Below, piece after piece: positions 11,445-23,246 of a stretch of DNA of 64,000 nucleotides (position 1 is the first letter of the stretch; each line of letters opens with the position of its first letter). A program made the position numbers and the translations under genes. Location: NCBI RefSeq assembly GCF_003369915.1, contig NC_046674.1, positions 6,758,001 through 6,822,000 of the forward strand, given 5' to 3'. The DNA is from Drosophila miranda. Its lineage: Eukaryota > Arthropoda > Insecta > Diptera > Drosophilidae. The notes under the pieces were generated by a model. It did not search any database. It saw only the letters and a list, made by a program, of their open reading frames with translations, and was not told where the DNA came from.

Positions 11445-12239
11445 ACAAGGTATGGCGCGTCGAGCTCTTCTTTCTACGTATATTCCACAGAAAGTCTTTC
11501 GATTGATTGATAACCATTTCTATATTGAAATCTGTTGGCGCACCTGCGGAAATTCACACTGACTCATCAATTACTATAGAAATAATAAATATTTCTGATG
11601 AAATGCACAGACCTGTTGACAAACATCTATTTGACGTCCATGTGTTTGCAAGCACTCTAACGTCGTCATTCATGGAAATGTTTTTGCATTCGAAGTGCAT
11701 TTGTTCAATGTCAATTAAAATTCTAGAAAAGGATCTAGCCTACACATGCATTACATTCGATTATCTGGCATCTGGGATCTGGCATGGAAACGCTCCAACA
11801 GATTGATAGACTTAAACAATCTGGAGCGACCTTTGAAGATTGTGACCGACTGCGAAAACAAATGCTTGACGGACTTTAAGAAATGGCTCCACATGACCGT
11901 AAACTGATTTTCTTGATCTCTACCTGCAATTGTATCTTGGGTTGCAATTCAGGGGAACCACTGGATTATCTAACAATGGCTGGATGGCTTAGACGATAGC
12001 TGAGAAAGGTATCTTAAGGACTGAAATACCTAAAGCGTGACCCAATCCAACAGATTTCAGTGATCCTAATCCCAAAAGATAAAGATCTTTCCATGTTTCA
12101 GCCGAAACACATTCCTTTTGAGATTATAAAAGATTTCAAACAAATTCTGTTTAAATAGATATTGAAAATAAATTTTAATATAAAAATTGTTACAACTATT
12201 GTGTGATTTTTTTGTGGGGTTAATAACCCCTCCCTCACA

Positions 12240-12279
<40 letters not shown>

Positions 12280-12964
12280 TCATTTAATATATATGTATAT
12301 TTGCCATATCTGGATTTATTTTTTCTTCTCTTTTATGTTGTTTTCTAAAGGCTAGAAAATCATATAAAACCATTTCACGAATGCACAACAGAAAATAATG
12401 ATTTGGATATACAATGTGATTGAACTACAATATGTCTATAGATATACGCGTATGGGTGTATCAGATGTAAACGAAATACTTTGAATGGATTGGATTTGAT
12501 TGGAGGATTAAACATACATATATGGGCGAAGTGAATGCTAAGAGCGAAGAAACTACAGAAAAACATATAGTTGGGGGGGCTGGCTATATGCGGCATTTCT
12601 GTACTCAACTTGCCGCCTAGATACGATACATATAACGTGTTAAATATATAAAACTATAGAATATGTAATGTGTATTTAAAAAAAATTGTTATTCTGTTAT
12701 ACCCACTCCTCGAGACTTGCCTTAGCTTGGTGGCTTACAAATTACACTTTTATCTTACGAGAAAGTGTTACACAGATTGCTTTCTGTCGAAAAATACAAA
12801 TGAGCTGGAATACGTTTGGCGATTTTTTTGTAAATGGAACGCTTCATGTTCTGTTTCTGTTTCGGTTCTGTTCTGTTCTCGATTGATGTGCATATTGATA
12901 GATTGAAAACGTTTATAAATCTGTATGTTCTGTATCTGTTTTTTTTTTTTTTTTATGGCGTCTT
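11445..12964. other. intergenic region between convergent C2CD3-like and BNIP3 genes
   Basis: No intact gene. An open stretch at 11507-11806, with a second stretch in another frame around 11780-11880, may be decayed coding DNA of unknown origin. A TA microsatellite lies at 12242-12300. TTTATT at 12315-12320 (AATAAA on minus) could end BNIP3 transcripts. A poly-T run lies at 12939-12954. Confidence 0.5.
12242..12300. repeat. TA-rich microsatellite
   Basis: A near-continuous (TA)n block, with ACACATATAT and ATATGTATAT variants at its right edge. Confidence 0.8.
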
Positions 12965-15855
12965 TCAGTCAATGACCACGCGGGTGAGGAGTATGCCGCG
13001 CTTGCTCAGCCACAATCTATAAATACCGAATAAATAATTATCAATCAATGCCCAGAGATTGCGGACCGAGATGGCGTGGCTGATGCTTACCCAAAGCCGG
13101 CACCAAGCAGCAAGGACAGGACATTGGTGAACAGCAGCGAGTAGAGGATTTCGCGGGAGAACAGCGATTGGGCGCCCAAGCGCTTCAAGCGTATGGAGTA
13201 GCCGCCAGTAGTCTTCTTTTTCTCATCCTCGTCGCCGGCCTTATGCACAGCCTCGAACTTCCAGTTTCTGTAAAACAACGATATCTTTATTACACATTGT
13301 TCCACAAATATTAATGCTCGCTCGTACTTGGGAGGCTGCTCATCTGCGCTGCGATTCCAGTTCTGCAACCAATCTCCATTGTCTGTGTTCTGTTTTTCTC
13401 CGGCCTGCCAACAAAAGAAACGTCCACGAGTATAGTGTCAAGTTCTTCGCCAAGGTTGAACCTCCGTTTCCTCCGACTTACCTTTGTCCAATAGTTAATG
13501 TACACGTTTCTCAGCTCATCATCGGGACAGAGTTCCGTTTGTGGACTGTTCGGTGGGCTCTTGGGGCTGTCTCGGGGCGTATCACGACGAGAGCTGGCCA
13601 GCGAGACCACACGGCTCGACTGGTTCGATTCGCGCTGTGCCTCGCGCAACAGGCGCAGATACTCCTCCCCATTGTTGAACGGCAACGGTGTGATTCTGTC
13701 GGGGCTCTTGATACCGGCCATGGCAGCTGTTGTGCTCAGTTCAATCCAAGATTCTGCAAAAGTAAATCACATGGAATTGGGTCATTATGATGAACAACAA
13801 GCAACAAAGAGTAAAACAAATAAACAGGAGCGTCAGAAAGCTGTAGCCAAATGCTGTGAAACTATCTACATACATATTGAGCTGTTTGTATTGGGTGCTG
13901 GTTAAACATATACATATGTATGTAGTCTTCGTTTGTTTGCCTAAAATGTTTTGTGCTACATTTTTCATTCTGTAAAGCAAATACTCGGACCGAAAAGACT
14001 GTACTTGCCTAAGCTGGTCAGAAATTAGCTTAATTTACATTTCGAGAGTTATCTTAGCCTTTGGATAAGTATGCATCACTCCGCTCATAAGAGATTCGTG
14101 AGACAAAGAAGTTTGAAATTCACTGGGAACTTTGTTCGAAAAGATTCGCGTGAGACACCACACAGTTTGACATTCACTGTGAAAAGCCGTTCAACGCCCG
14201 CTGTGGCTCCAAAAATACAACGTCGTCACCCCTTTGCCAGCCTTTGTTTTTGTTTGCTTAAACGTAAATAAAATCTTTCCCCTGTGCGCGCGCGCCTTAA
14301 TGTCTGTGTGTGCGTTCATCTGTGTACGTGTACGTGTACGTGTGCCCGTGCCCCATTGATAAGGCAAACACCGCATTACCCTACCTTCCCCACACAATTT
14401 CCGTTTCTTTTATTGGAGCAAGCGTGTACACACACATACCTACAAACAAATGCAAACACAGACACGTTTTCAAAGCTTATCAAAATAACGAGAAATTGTA
14501 TTTTCAAAGCGATGCAATATGTCTGTGGGGACAATCGTGTGCAAATTCCACGCGAGAGATGCTTGGCTGGCTGATAAGGAGAACACAACAATAACGGCAA
14601 CTAATTTAGTAAAAATTTCACAGACCGAATCAATTAGAGAGCAGCACAGGGGAAGGGCGAGAAAAGCAATGTGCAGGTTTCACTCACGTGGCAGACCTAT
14701 CATGCTGGGCTGACAAACAAATACTAAATGATGCGTCTAGACAGGGTCTCAAAGATTTATTCGTAGCCATTTTTGCAAACCCAAAGCCAGGTAGGCCTTG
14801 GATTAGGGCGCACAGGTGACCACAGTATCGGAAATACCCACTGTATAGTGTACACGGAACAGGTACGAAGGGAAACGCTAAGACAAAAGTGTGTTTAGGG
14901 GTGGCAAAAACATGGCTTGCTGACTCACGGCACGTAGGCCGAGTGCAACAGTATATGTGTGTGTCCAGTCTCTGTCTCCCTCTCGCTTTCTTTTGTTGTT
15001 TGCATCTCTTGATGCGCAGCTGCTGCTGCTGCTCTGATGTTGTCCCTGAGCCACGGCCCATTGAACCGCCTTTTATTGGATGACTCCTCCATATCATGCA
15101 TGCATGAGTGGTAGTATCTGTGTGTGTGTGTGTGTGTATGATGATGATAAGTAGGCAAAGCCAAAAAATAATTGAGGCTAAAGTCAAAGTCGCAATTTCT
15201 GGAATATGTGGGAATCAACAACAATCATGGGAGCAGAGGGAAATGCCCTCCTACAATTGCTTCTTAAAATATTTATTTAAAAATTATTTAAGCAAACAAC
15301 AACGAGAGGGGGGGTAGGCGTGGGCACTTTGACGTCAAACGGTAAAGTGCAAAGTAAAGAGATATGGCATGAGAGTGAATGGTCATGCACTCTCTCAGTG
15401 CAAATTGGTGGAGGAGGGCAATGCCAGCGAAGGAGAAAGAGGGTACAGCCTCTTTGTTTTCACTCTTTTTTTGCGGCGAAGTTGTGGCTCTTTGTTGCCA
15501 TACTGCTGCAAAGAGGCGCAACAAAGCAAAGCCTTGAAATGGAAGATGCGGGAGGGGCGGATACAAGTGGAGCACTGGGGAAAATACGAATATGCGGATA
15601 CAAACAAAACACAAACACAAACATCTATTTATAACGCGTCGTCACAGCCACAACTACAACAAATAACACGCAGAGACATAGCGTGTTAAAAAAAGGTATA
15701 TCAAGTAAAAGGTAAGTCCAGACTACTTAATGCGCATTGTTATTGTTAACGCAGATAATGAAATTTCACAATACACAGAAAATAGCTATGCCGAAGCAAA
15801 ACCAAAACAACTTACCGCCCAGCAAATCTTCAGTCGATTTTGGTGTCGTAGACAT
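12965..15855 (-). CDS. BNIP3: BNIP3 mitophagy receptor, 5 exons
   Basis: Minus-strand exons 15816-15855, 13482-13753, 13328-13404, 13091-13267 and 12965-13016 join in frame to 205 residues, close to the 194-219 of the mammalian family. The N-terminus carries ESWIEL, whose W-x-x-L is the LC3-interacting (LIR) position of BNIP3/NIX, followed by a Ser/Pro-rich segment. The C-terminal half has the family's W-rich DWLQNWN block. A tail anchor (EILYSLLFTNVLSLLLGAGF, then GLWLSKRG) corresponds to the homodimerising outer-membrane helix; the fly helix has SxxxGxG-like small residues. BNIP3 recruits autophagosomes to mitochondria. The last intron is easy to miss because a stop (TAA) falls inside its donor GTAAGC at 13090; splicing to 13016 restores the conserved tail. 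Intron 1 is about 2 kb. The exon 3 donor is GTACGA. Confidence 0.93.
13754..15815 (-). other. BNIP3 intron 1
   Basis: Separates the 13-codon first coding exon from exon 2. It has no supported exon. It carries a GTGTAC repeat (about 14320-14345), a TG microsatellite (15117-15137) and CTGCTG runs. Confidence 0.6.
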
Positions 15856-16966
15856 TTTGTTTAGGTATTTGTGTGTGTTTGTGGGTATATGGTAGGGCTT
15901 TCTGGGTTCAGAGTGTTCAACACTTGTACACCAAAAGATAACTCGTTCTCCGCTGCTATTTATTCAGATTAAATTCAAATTTAATTTATTCTCCTTGTTT
16001 TTGCCAGTCTTCTTTGAGCCCTTTTGTTATTATTCGCACGTTTGCCTGCTTGTGTGTGTTGTGTATTCGCTTTTTGTGTCAATGTATGAGTGAGAATATG
16101 CGTTTTACTTTTTGTTTGAAGCTGCGCTGATTCTCCGTCTGTGCACTGGTTGATTGATACTATTGTTTTCGTTCTAACCAAGCTAACAGCTTGCACTTTA
16201 AATATTGCAACTTTGTCCAATGCTTAGCCGAAGCGCTCTCTTTTAGGATTAAAATAAACGGAAAATCGTTCCGTTTAACAAAACAGGAAATACTACGCAC
16301 CCGCCAAGCTTAATGCCAGTGTGACCACGACTTATCGATCACATATATGGTCTTACCCTCATAAATATATCGAAAATATGTCGCAAGATAAAAAATATAC
16401 CGTAAAAATACTGACGTTCAAGTTTCATCATATTCCTCGTTTTTTATATTCTGTTGAATATCACTAGGTAGCTAAGAGTCTGAGCTCTAAACTCATAAAT
16501 TTATCCGATTAAGGAATGACTTTCCTACAAGACTGGCTAATTTTAAGTTCTCATCTTCATTGAATTGTTTACAAAATAAGGTTTAAGCAAAACCGGTCAA
16601 CAACAATTTATACTAAATTAATTTTCTTACATGGTAACTACACGCCAACTACACCTTTGCTACATTTTAATTACTTGTTTATGTTTTTATCAAAACCGAC
16701 ACCTGAAGAGGAAATGTGTTTCACAAACGCCCTATGGAAACGCCAGTGTGAAAAACCTCCGTTATCCACTTTGGAACATATTTGAAAAATTTAGATTTTA
16801 TATGGCAAAGAATCAGGAATGCGATGCTGATATTCGACGTGGCCTGGGACATGGCTCTAAATGGCAGTACTACACGGTTTCTACATCTTAAAAATGACTA
16901 TCAAAACTATACAATTTACAAATTTACCGATAAGTCGACTACATATATTGCACTCGGCGTTTATTG
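15856..16966 (-). promoter_or_regulatory. BNIP3 5' UTR and promoter region
   Basis: Between mTerf3 and BNIP3, which lie head to tail on minus. At 16318-16327 the minus strand reads TGGTCACACT, matching core-promoter Motif 1 (the M1BP site) of constitutive fly genes. A DRE-like TATCGAT lies at 16333-16340, and further TATATCGA sites lie nearby. The TSS is inferred near 16310, giving a 5' UTR of about 450 nt. The remaining 16380-16960 is AT-rich with no gene seen. Confidence 0.55.
16960..16965 (-). terminator. polyadenylation signal of mTerf3
   Basis: TTTATT on plus is AATAAA on minus, beginning one base after the TAA stop. It implies a very short 3' UTR. Confidence 0.45.
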
Positions 16967-18088
16967 TTATCGCGTTTTTAAAAACAAATCGAACGTTTCC
17001 AAGTCACTTTTTGCTACATTTCGCACAAAATAAAAATTATTTCCCAGCACTATCGTTCTAGGCGAGATGTACAGGTCTTTCTGCGGATCGTACTGGGCAC
17101 GTCCCAGTAGTTTAAGGAACTCGTGACGTTCACGCAGCCGGAATTCGCGCGAGGCCAGCAACTCGGCGCATTGCACTATCTGGGAATGCGGCAGGCCCAT
17201 ATCCTTGTGAATATAGCTGAATCTCTCTACCAGATCATCGGGACCTGCAAGGAGACATATAAAGTCTATCAATTTGAGAGGACAGCATTTTCCAATCAAC
17301 TTACGGATCATCATCAGACGGGGCTTGCGAACAATCAGGGATTGCAGCTCCCTGGCACTGAAACCCATTTCCTCGCGGAGGGTAAACACAGATCTACGCA
17401 GATGTTCCATATTATATGTGATCAAATTTGGCTCTTTGGTGGCCATTAGACGCAGGTCGTGCCCACTCAAACGAAACTCCTTTTGGAAGTAGCCCAGGCG
17501 GCGATCCACGCGTTTCGTAGAGAACATCAGCCAAAACGGATTCTGTGTGAAGATGCGCTGTCTGGCCTCGTCCGAAAATCTTTTGCTCTTCAGGTACTCT
17601 ACGCGCGTCTGCAAATCATCCTGATCCTCTTTGAACAGCAGCGGATTCTTTGTGACCATCTTGCCAAAGTCATCGGGTGCAATGCCCTGGTCCGCGAGAA
17701 AGGACAAACACGGTTTGATATTCTTCTCAAAGTCTAGGCGGAGAACAAACTGTCCCAGACCCTTGCGTCTCTCTATGCTGTGCAGATCCACGCCCAGGCT
17801 AACAAGCTGCTGCAGTGTGCTCGAGCTATTGACATAGGCGGCCAGATTAAAGGACGGCACGTGGGCTTCCCGGCTCCCAAAGTCCAAGGCAACTGCACTG
17901 GAATGTTCAGGCGCTGGCTCCAGTTCCTTGTCATTTGGTTTTGTGGCCACATCTATTGATTTGATTGTATCCGCCTCACTTTGTATACTTCGGTTGGCTC
18001 GTATATGCCGGCATTGAGCGCAAATTGCCTCGAATTTCGCTGCATTTTGTGAACTTTTTATAATGTTACGTATTGCAGAGCCAAACAT
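16967..18088 (-). CDS. mTerf3: mTERF-family mitochondrial regulator, MTERF3 type
   Basis: Exons 17305-18088 and 16967-17244 give 353 residues. MTERF3 works in the mitochondrial matrix, affecting mtDNA transcription and ribosome assembly. The match to MTERF3 is specific: LGVDLHSIERRKGLGQFVLR, LDFEKNIKPCLSFL, NRLGYFQKE-type repeats (here RRLGYFQKEFRLSG), the mTERF repeat pattern with proline-containing loops (RKPRLM), and the signature LKLLGRAQYDPQKDLYISP near the C-terminus. The N-terminal 60 residues are basic and Ser-rich, as in a mitochondrial presequence. The start chosen is the ATG at 18088 (MFGSAIRN); the frame is open to 18199 but without earlier family match. The 60-nt intron (17245-17304) is in frame and stop-free, so unspliced RNA would add 20 residues, but removing it restores homology (MMIRPDDLVERF). 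Confidence 0.92.
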   Translation of the reverse strand: MFGSAIRNIIKSSQNAAKFEAICAQCRHIRANRSIQSEADTIKSIDVATKPNDKELEPAPEHSSAVALDFGSREAHVPSFNLAAYVNSSSTLQQLVSLGVDLHSIERRKGLGQFVLRLDFEKNIKPCLSFLADQGIAPDDFGKMVTKNPLLFKEDQDDLQTRVEYLKSKRFSDEARQRIFTQNPFWLMFSTKRVDRRLGYFQKEFRLSGHDLRLMATKEPNLITYNMEHLRRSVFTLREEMGFSARELQSLIVRKPRLMMIRKLIGKCCPLKLIDFICLLAGPDDLVERFSYIHKDMGLPHSQIVQCAELLASREFRLRERHEFLKLLGRAQYDPQKDLYISPRTIVLGNNFYFVRNVAKSDLETFDLFLKTR

Positions 18089-18139
18089 GATGCAGTCGAT
18101 ATATTTATCAGCAGGAAGTGTTGGAAAATGATTGAAATA

Positions 18140-18350
18140 ACCGCAACTAGTGGGTAATCGATATACATCGATATACGTAAATCGGAGACTGCCTGTCACA
18201 CTCTCGATCTGGTTGATCTTTGATTTTCATAATTTCTTTATTGTTTGTACAGCGCAAAATTAAGTGACATATTGTGGCTTTCGTGTAGTGTTGCTGGCCA
18301 AAGACCTTTTTGGATTATAGTGTTTGGTTTTGTTGGACAAGCTGGAAACG
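18140..18350. promoter_or_regulatory. bidirectional promoter of mTerf3 and the SFT2 gene
   Basis: Only 262 nt separate the two divergent start codons. ATCGATA occurs twice (18157-18163 and 18167-18173), each a 7/8 match to the DNA replication-related element TATCGATA bound by DREF. CTGTCACACT at 18193-18202 resembles Motif 1. No TATA box is placed. These are typical of broad housekeeping promoters in flies. Confidence 0.6.
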
Positions 18351-19210
<860 letters not shown>

Positions 19211-19404
19211 ACAGAATGAAACGTTCTCGCTGCGTTTCGGTATTTGTACATAACTCGAGAATTTCAAAATACGTCTCTTAATTTAATTAACAAAAATCGA
19301 TTAAACAACAATTGTATTAATCTAGCATTAGCACGTAGATATTGATTTTACATTTACTTTAATTTTCGCCCATTCACAAGTATTGCCTTTGGTTCTCCTT
19401 TTTC

Positions 19405-19410
19405 AATAAA
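19405..19410 (+). terminator. polyadenylation signal of the SFT2 gene
   Basis: AATAAA 195 nt past the stop, followed by a TATATA tract. It lies about 175 nt from the Pss stop on the other strand, so the convergent 3' UTRs may overlap. Confidence 0.5.
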
Positions 19411-19584
19411 TATATATATATTATATACATATATACATTTAAATATGTTTTGTATTTAATTTAATCAGTACAGTTTTCATTGAGTGTATGTACAACGTGT
19501 GATTCCGTTCTTTGATTTGCTTTTGTCTTTTCCACATTGTCGGTTGGTTTGTTTAGTTTTTGTTTGTAGCTTTCAGTTCTTAAC

Positions 19585-22137
19585 TTATTTCACCTTCTTC
19601 TCTTTCTGCGGCGTCAAGTTACCTAAAAGAGCGGAGACGAAAGGTTTTTTTAGATCGTTTGAAAAGTAACAAAATGAGTTAAACTATTTTAATTTTAATG
19701 TCGTAGTGCGCAGTGCTTGGGGCATCAATGGATTTACTTCTCGACACTTGTGCTATTTATTTGATGGCAATGCAATCCAAAGAGAAATAGAGAGACAAAA
19801 TAGATAGATAGATAGAGAGAGAGAGGGGGAGAGATGGCAGGGAGAATCATGAGTTCAGAAAGACGGAGAATTGCGATTAAAACAATTGAAAGAGAGCCAA
19901 AAATTAACACAAAGTCAAAAAGTGCAGATCAAATGTTAGCTATAAATCAGAAGCAACATTGGAAGTATTAACAATGAAAATTGGTTCATATATTCAAGAT
20001 TATCTACCCGTCGAAGGCTCAATTGATTGCGTAGGGTACATATACATATATCACCGTTAATCTTCAGTTTATTTCCCATTTTCATCTTCTTCTAACCAAT
20101 GTTGTCTGCTGGCCTAAGCTTGAACTTGGACGTACCTTTTGATGGCGACGGCGATGGCGAAATGGCAGGACTTTGGTTTTTTCTCTTCGTGGGCAACGAG
20201 GTTTCCTTTTTCAGCTGGCGTTGCTGCAGAAAATTAACAATTTATAATACTGGAAATGGCAGATTGTAGGCGACAAACCTGCCATAAAACAGCTACAGCC
20301 ACAAATGCCACCGAGATGATCACTTGAATCGACAGCCACAGGACAATGTTGATGGCTTGCGTGCGCTCAAACAACTCCTTGCCATTCTTAATGCAAAGAA
20401 TGGCCTCGGAGACCATGATGGCGCCGTAAACCCAACACTGGGTGCCGACTCTCTTGCAGCGAGTATCAGTGACATATACATAATATTGCCTGCAAAAGAT
20501 GGAACAGCCATATAAAAAAGGTTTTGGGGTTGGGAGACTAAGAACTCACCTGACCGATGGCGCCACAAATAGACCAATGAATATCAGACGTCCAATAACA
20601 ATGAAGTGATCTGGTGGCATCTCGAAGATATGCTTCAAGAAGAACGTATTCAATTCTGTAACCTGCCAGAAGATGACCAGCTGAATGACGGCCGCAAATC
20701 GCATGGCCGTTGACTTTGGATCCAGCCAGCGAATGGCCGTCCAGCTCTCCGGAGTAAACTGCAGCATGGCACGCTTGATCTTGCCCGTTGTGGTGGATAT
20801 ATCCTTGATGCTGGCCCACTTGTATTCCCGCATTTCGAGCATTTTACAGATCCAGAGGCCGACATAAATTCCCAAGCCATTGCAGATAATCACATCCAGA
20901 ATGAGTGCATCCCACCAGCATTCGATAAAGTTCGGCAGCAGATGGGCAAAGGTGATCTCGGTGATTTCCCACATCACCGATATGGCCCACAGAATGCCCA
21001 TGTGACGGATGAGGATGGCCTTGAAGGCCCAGCCTAGGAAGTGGCCCCAGGCAAACACATCCAAATGTCCCTTGACACGGTCCCAGCTGATGTCCGTACA
21101 ATTGACACCGTATTCCTGAAATAGACAAAGACCGAGATACAATGTATACATGCATACTGCAGCACTAGAAGCCATAGGAATATGCCATTGCTACCTTTTC
21201 CATGTCGATGTGAAAGTTCTTCAGTTTGGGATCGATCCAATAGAATATGCTCCGTATTGTTGGATAGTTTTGGAACATCAGAAACTGCAGCGAGAGCAGA
21301 TACAGCACCGAACAGCCAAACAGTATCCTCCAGAAGGCCGGATGCGGCCTCGTAAATGGTCCATTGGGTAATGCCAGCACCGAGATGATCAGAAAGAAGA
21401 ACACAATGCAGAGGAGGCCGGCCCAAAGATTATCGTCCACATTCGTCTCGTTTCTGAAAGGATATAGCATGGGCATACCCATTGTGTAAATGAATTGATC
21501 TCTGGCTATCTTGTCGAATTTCTTTGCTCCCTGGTCTGACAGACCATTTCTTATCAGCATAGTCGCACGTTTCGGTTGCGGGGTGAATGAATTGTGCTGT
21601 ATGTAGCCGTAAAGTATCGTCGTTTTGTTTTCGCTCTCTATATATGAACTATATATACGTGCGTATTTTAGTTTTGTGAACCTTGAGCCGCCTGAAATGA
21701 CACTTTTGGCTGTGTATGCATGCATGACATTTACTCGTTTGCCTCAAACACTTTCGATACAAGCAAGGTCCGCCACACATCATGCAACGAAAGATCAATA
21801 GTGTCGCGGTCATCGTCGTCGGGTCGGTGGTTGCTCCTTACCTGACGAAGGCAGTGTACATCACGGCCAGCACGGAGACGGCCAGCAGTGTAATGGTGTG
21901 GGGCTTGTAGAAGAAATCCAGTGAAATGTCATCCACAGGACGTTCGTTGACAATGACAAAGGTCTTGGCGATTTCCTCCTTGCGTTTGCGTTGTGCTCCA
22001 GCACTGTTGGTACCATTGTCGCTGCCACGCCGTTCCTTCGTTGGGGTGGCAGGAGCACTGGCTGCTCCTGATTTGTACGCAGGTGGGTGATCACCATCGG
22101 CCGACGGCGTACCACGTGAGTTGGAACGCTTCTTCAT
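19585..22137 (-). CDS. Pss: phosphatidylserine synthase (PTDSS type), 6 exons
   Basis: Exons 21842-22137, 21195-21453, 20550-21115, 20279-20489, 20136-20223 and 19585-19622 join to 485 residues (human PTDSS1 has 473). The enzyme exchanges serine for the head group of phosphatidylcholine or -ethanolamine in ER/MAM membranes. Diagnostic blocks: [70 protein letters not shown] and [10 protein letters not shown], with about nine hydrophobic helices. The N-terminus is Ser/Lys-rich and cytosolic. The tail is a judgement: using the donor at 20135 and the last exon gives a Lys-rich end [12 protein letters not shown]. Reading through that donor instead gives [14 protein letters not shown] and a stop at 20092-20094. 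The spliced form resembles vertebrate basic tails. The gene is divergent from Nubp2. Confidence 0.92.
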
Positions 22138-22504
22138 GGCCTGGCTTCTAGAAAGTCACTCTAAATTTGATTATCAGATGTAAGCGGATGGCGTGATGGT
22201 GGGGTGGCGCTGGCGGTGGCGGCGTTGTTAGGCGGACTGATTGCTGCTGATGGGTGGTGTGGTGGTGGCTCAAATACATGCGGGGAGAGCAGCGGGTTGC
22301 GCAACATTAGTTTGTCGGCTTGATTTCTACGGCTTTGCCGCTGTCAAAATCGCCCTGGTCCGTGTCCTGTGTCAGCTGTCAGCAATGCCTCACGCATAGA
22401 TGACCGATTGTTGTTAAATCAATGTGATTTTATTTAATCTTTTGCCAGCAATGTCTATTGTTGTTAATTAACATGCGCGCGGCAGTGTGACAGTTTGACT
22501 GCTT

Positions 22505-22634
22505 AGCCCACTTAGCCCCCTCTATTTAAACAGTTCAACGACTTGAGGTGAATGGCGTCAAATATTACTGATTGTAAATTCTTCTTGTAGACTCTGAGCT
22601 AAAAAAAAGCCACGATACCTTTCACCTGAACAGC
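22505..22634 (+). repeat. direct duplication, copy 1
   Basis: Shares ordered blocks with 22958-23088, including CCCTCTATTTAAACAG and TTCACCTGAAC. The two copies begin 453 bp apart. Origin unknown. Confidence 0.65.
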
Positions 22635-22957
22635 GCAAAAATTTATTCAATTTTCATTTATTTTGGCGGATTATTAAAGTACCCTTTTGGGGGTACAATG
22701 GGTTAATTGTTCTCCGTCAAGGATTGGATACCATATTTCTCGATTTTGATATTCCGTGGAATATTACTAGCTCCATAGATCTCTCAGCCCTGCCCATCTA
22801 ATTTTATCCAATTAATGATTAAATTTTCTACTTGACTAGCTTGTTTTAAATACTTGACTTATTTTCCTGCGACGGTAATTCCGTTAATTGTTTTTGCACC
22901 AATTTTGGCGCCTCAACAACAATATATCGTCTCGTATATCGATAAGAAGTCAAGTTA

Positions 22958-23088
22958 GCCCACTAAGCCCTCCTCTATTTAAACAGGATAAGAACTTAGT
23001 TAAACCACGGAAAATAGTACATATAGTACATAATTCTTCTTGTAGATCCATCTATTTAAGAAAAACCACAATATCTTTCACCTGAACT
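22958..23088 (+). repeat. direct duplication, copy 2
   Basis: Second copy of the segment at 22505-22634, ending just before the Nubp2 5' region, so one copy may now supply part of that promoter. Confidence 0.65.
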
Positions 23089-23246
23089 GAACTTTACTGT
23101 ACGCTGCCGTACACGTAAGGTAATAAGATAGTGTTGTCAGACGGTCGAAATTTCGCTCCCAGCGCTGGTAAACAGCTGATGGCACACTTAGGCACACTTG
23201 TTGAAAGAAAGAATTCTGGAATAATTATATACAATAAGACAATATT

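Larger units (their letters stand above)
22138..23246. promoter_or_regulatory. intergenic region between Pss and Nubp2
   Basis: Holds both 5' flanks. CGATAT-type sites lie around 22925-22945. Two similar segments of about 130 bp (22505-22634 and 22958-23088) are direct repeats sharing AGCCCACT, CTATTTAAACAG, ATTCTTCTTGTAGA and ATCTTTCACCTGAAC-like blocks. A TGGGTGGTGTGGTGGTGG tract lies near 22250. No gene seen. Confidence 0.55.

Noticed and set aside
21454..21725. Upstream extension of the Pss exon 2 reading frame
   Set aside because: Open through the intron by chance; vertebrate homology starts at the exon boundary and exon 1 fits in phase.
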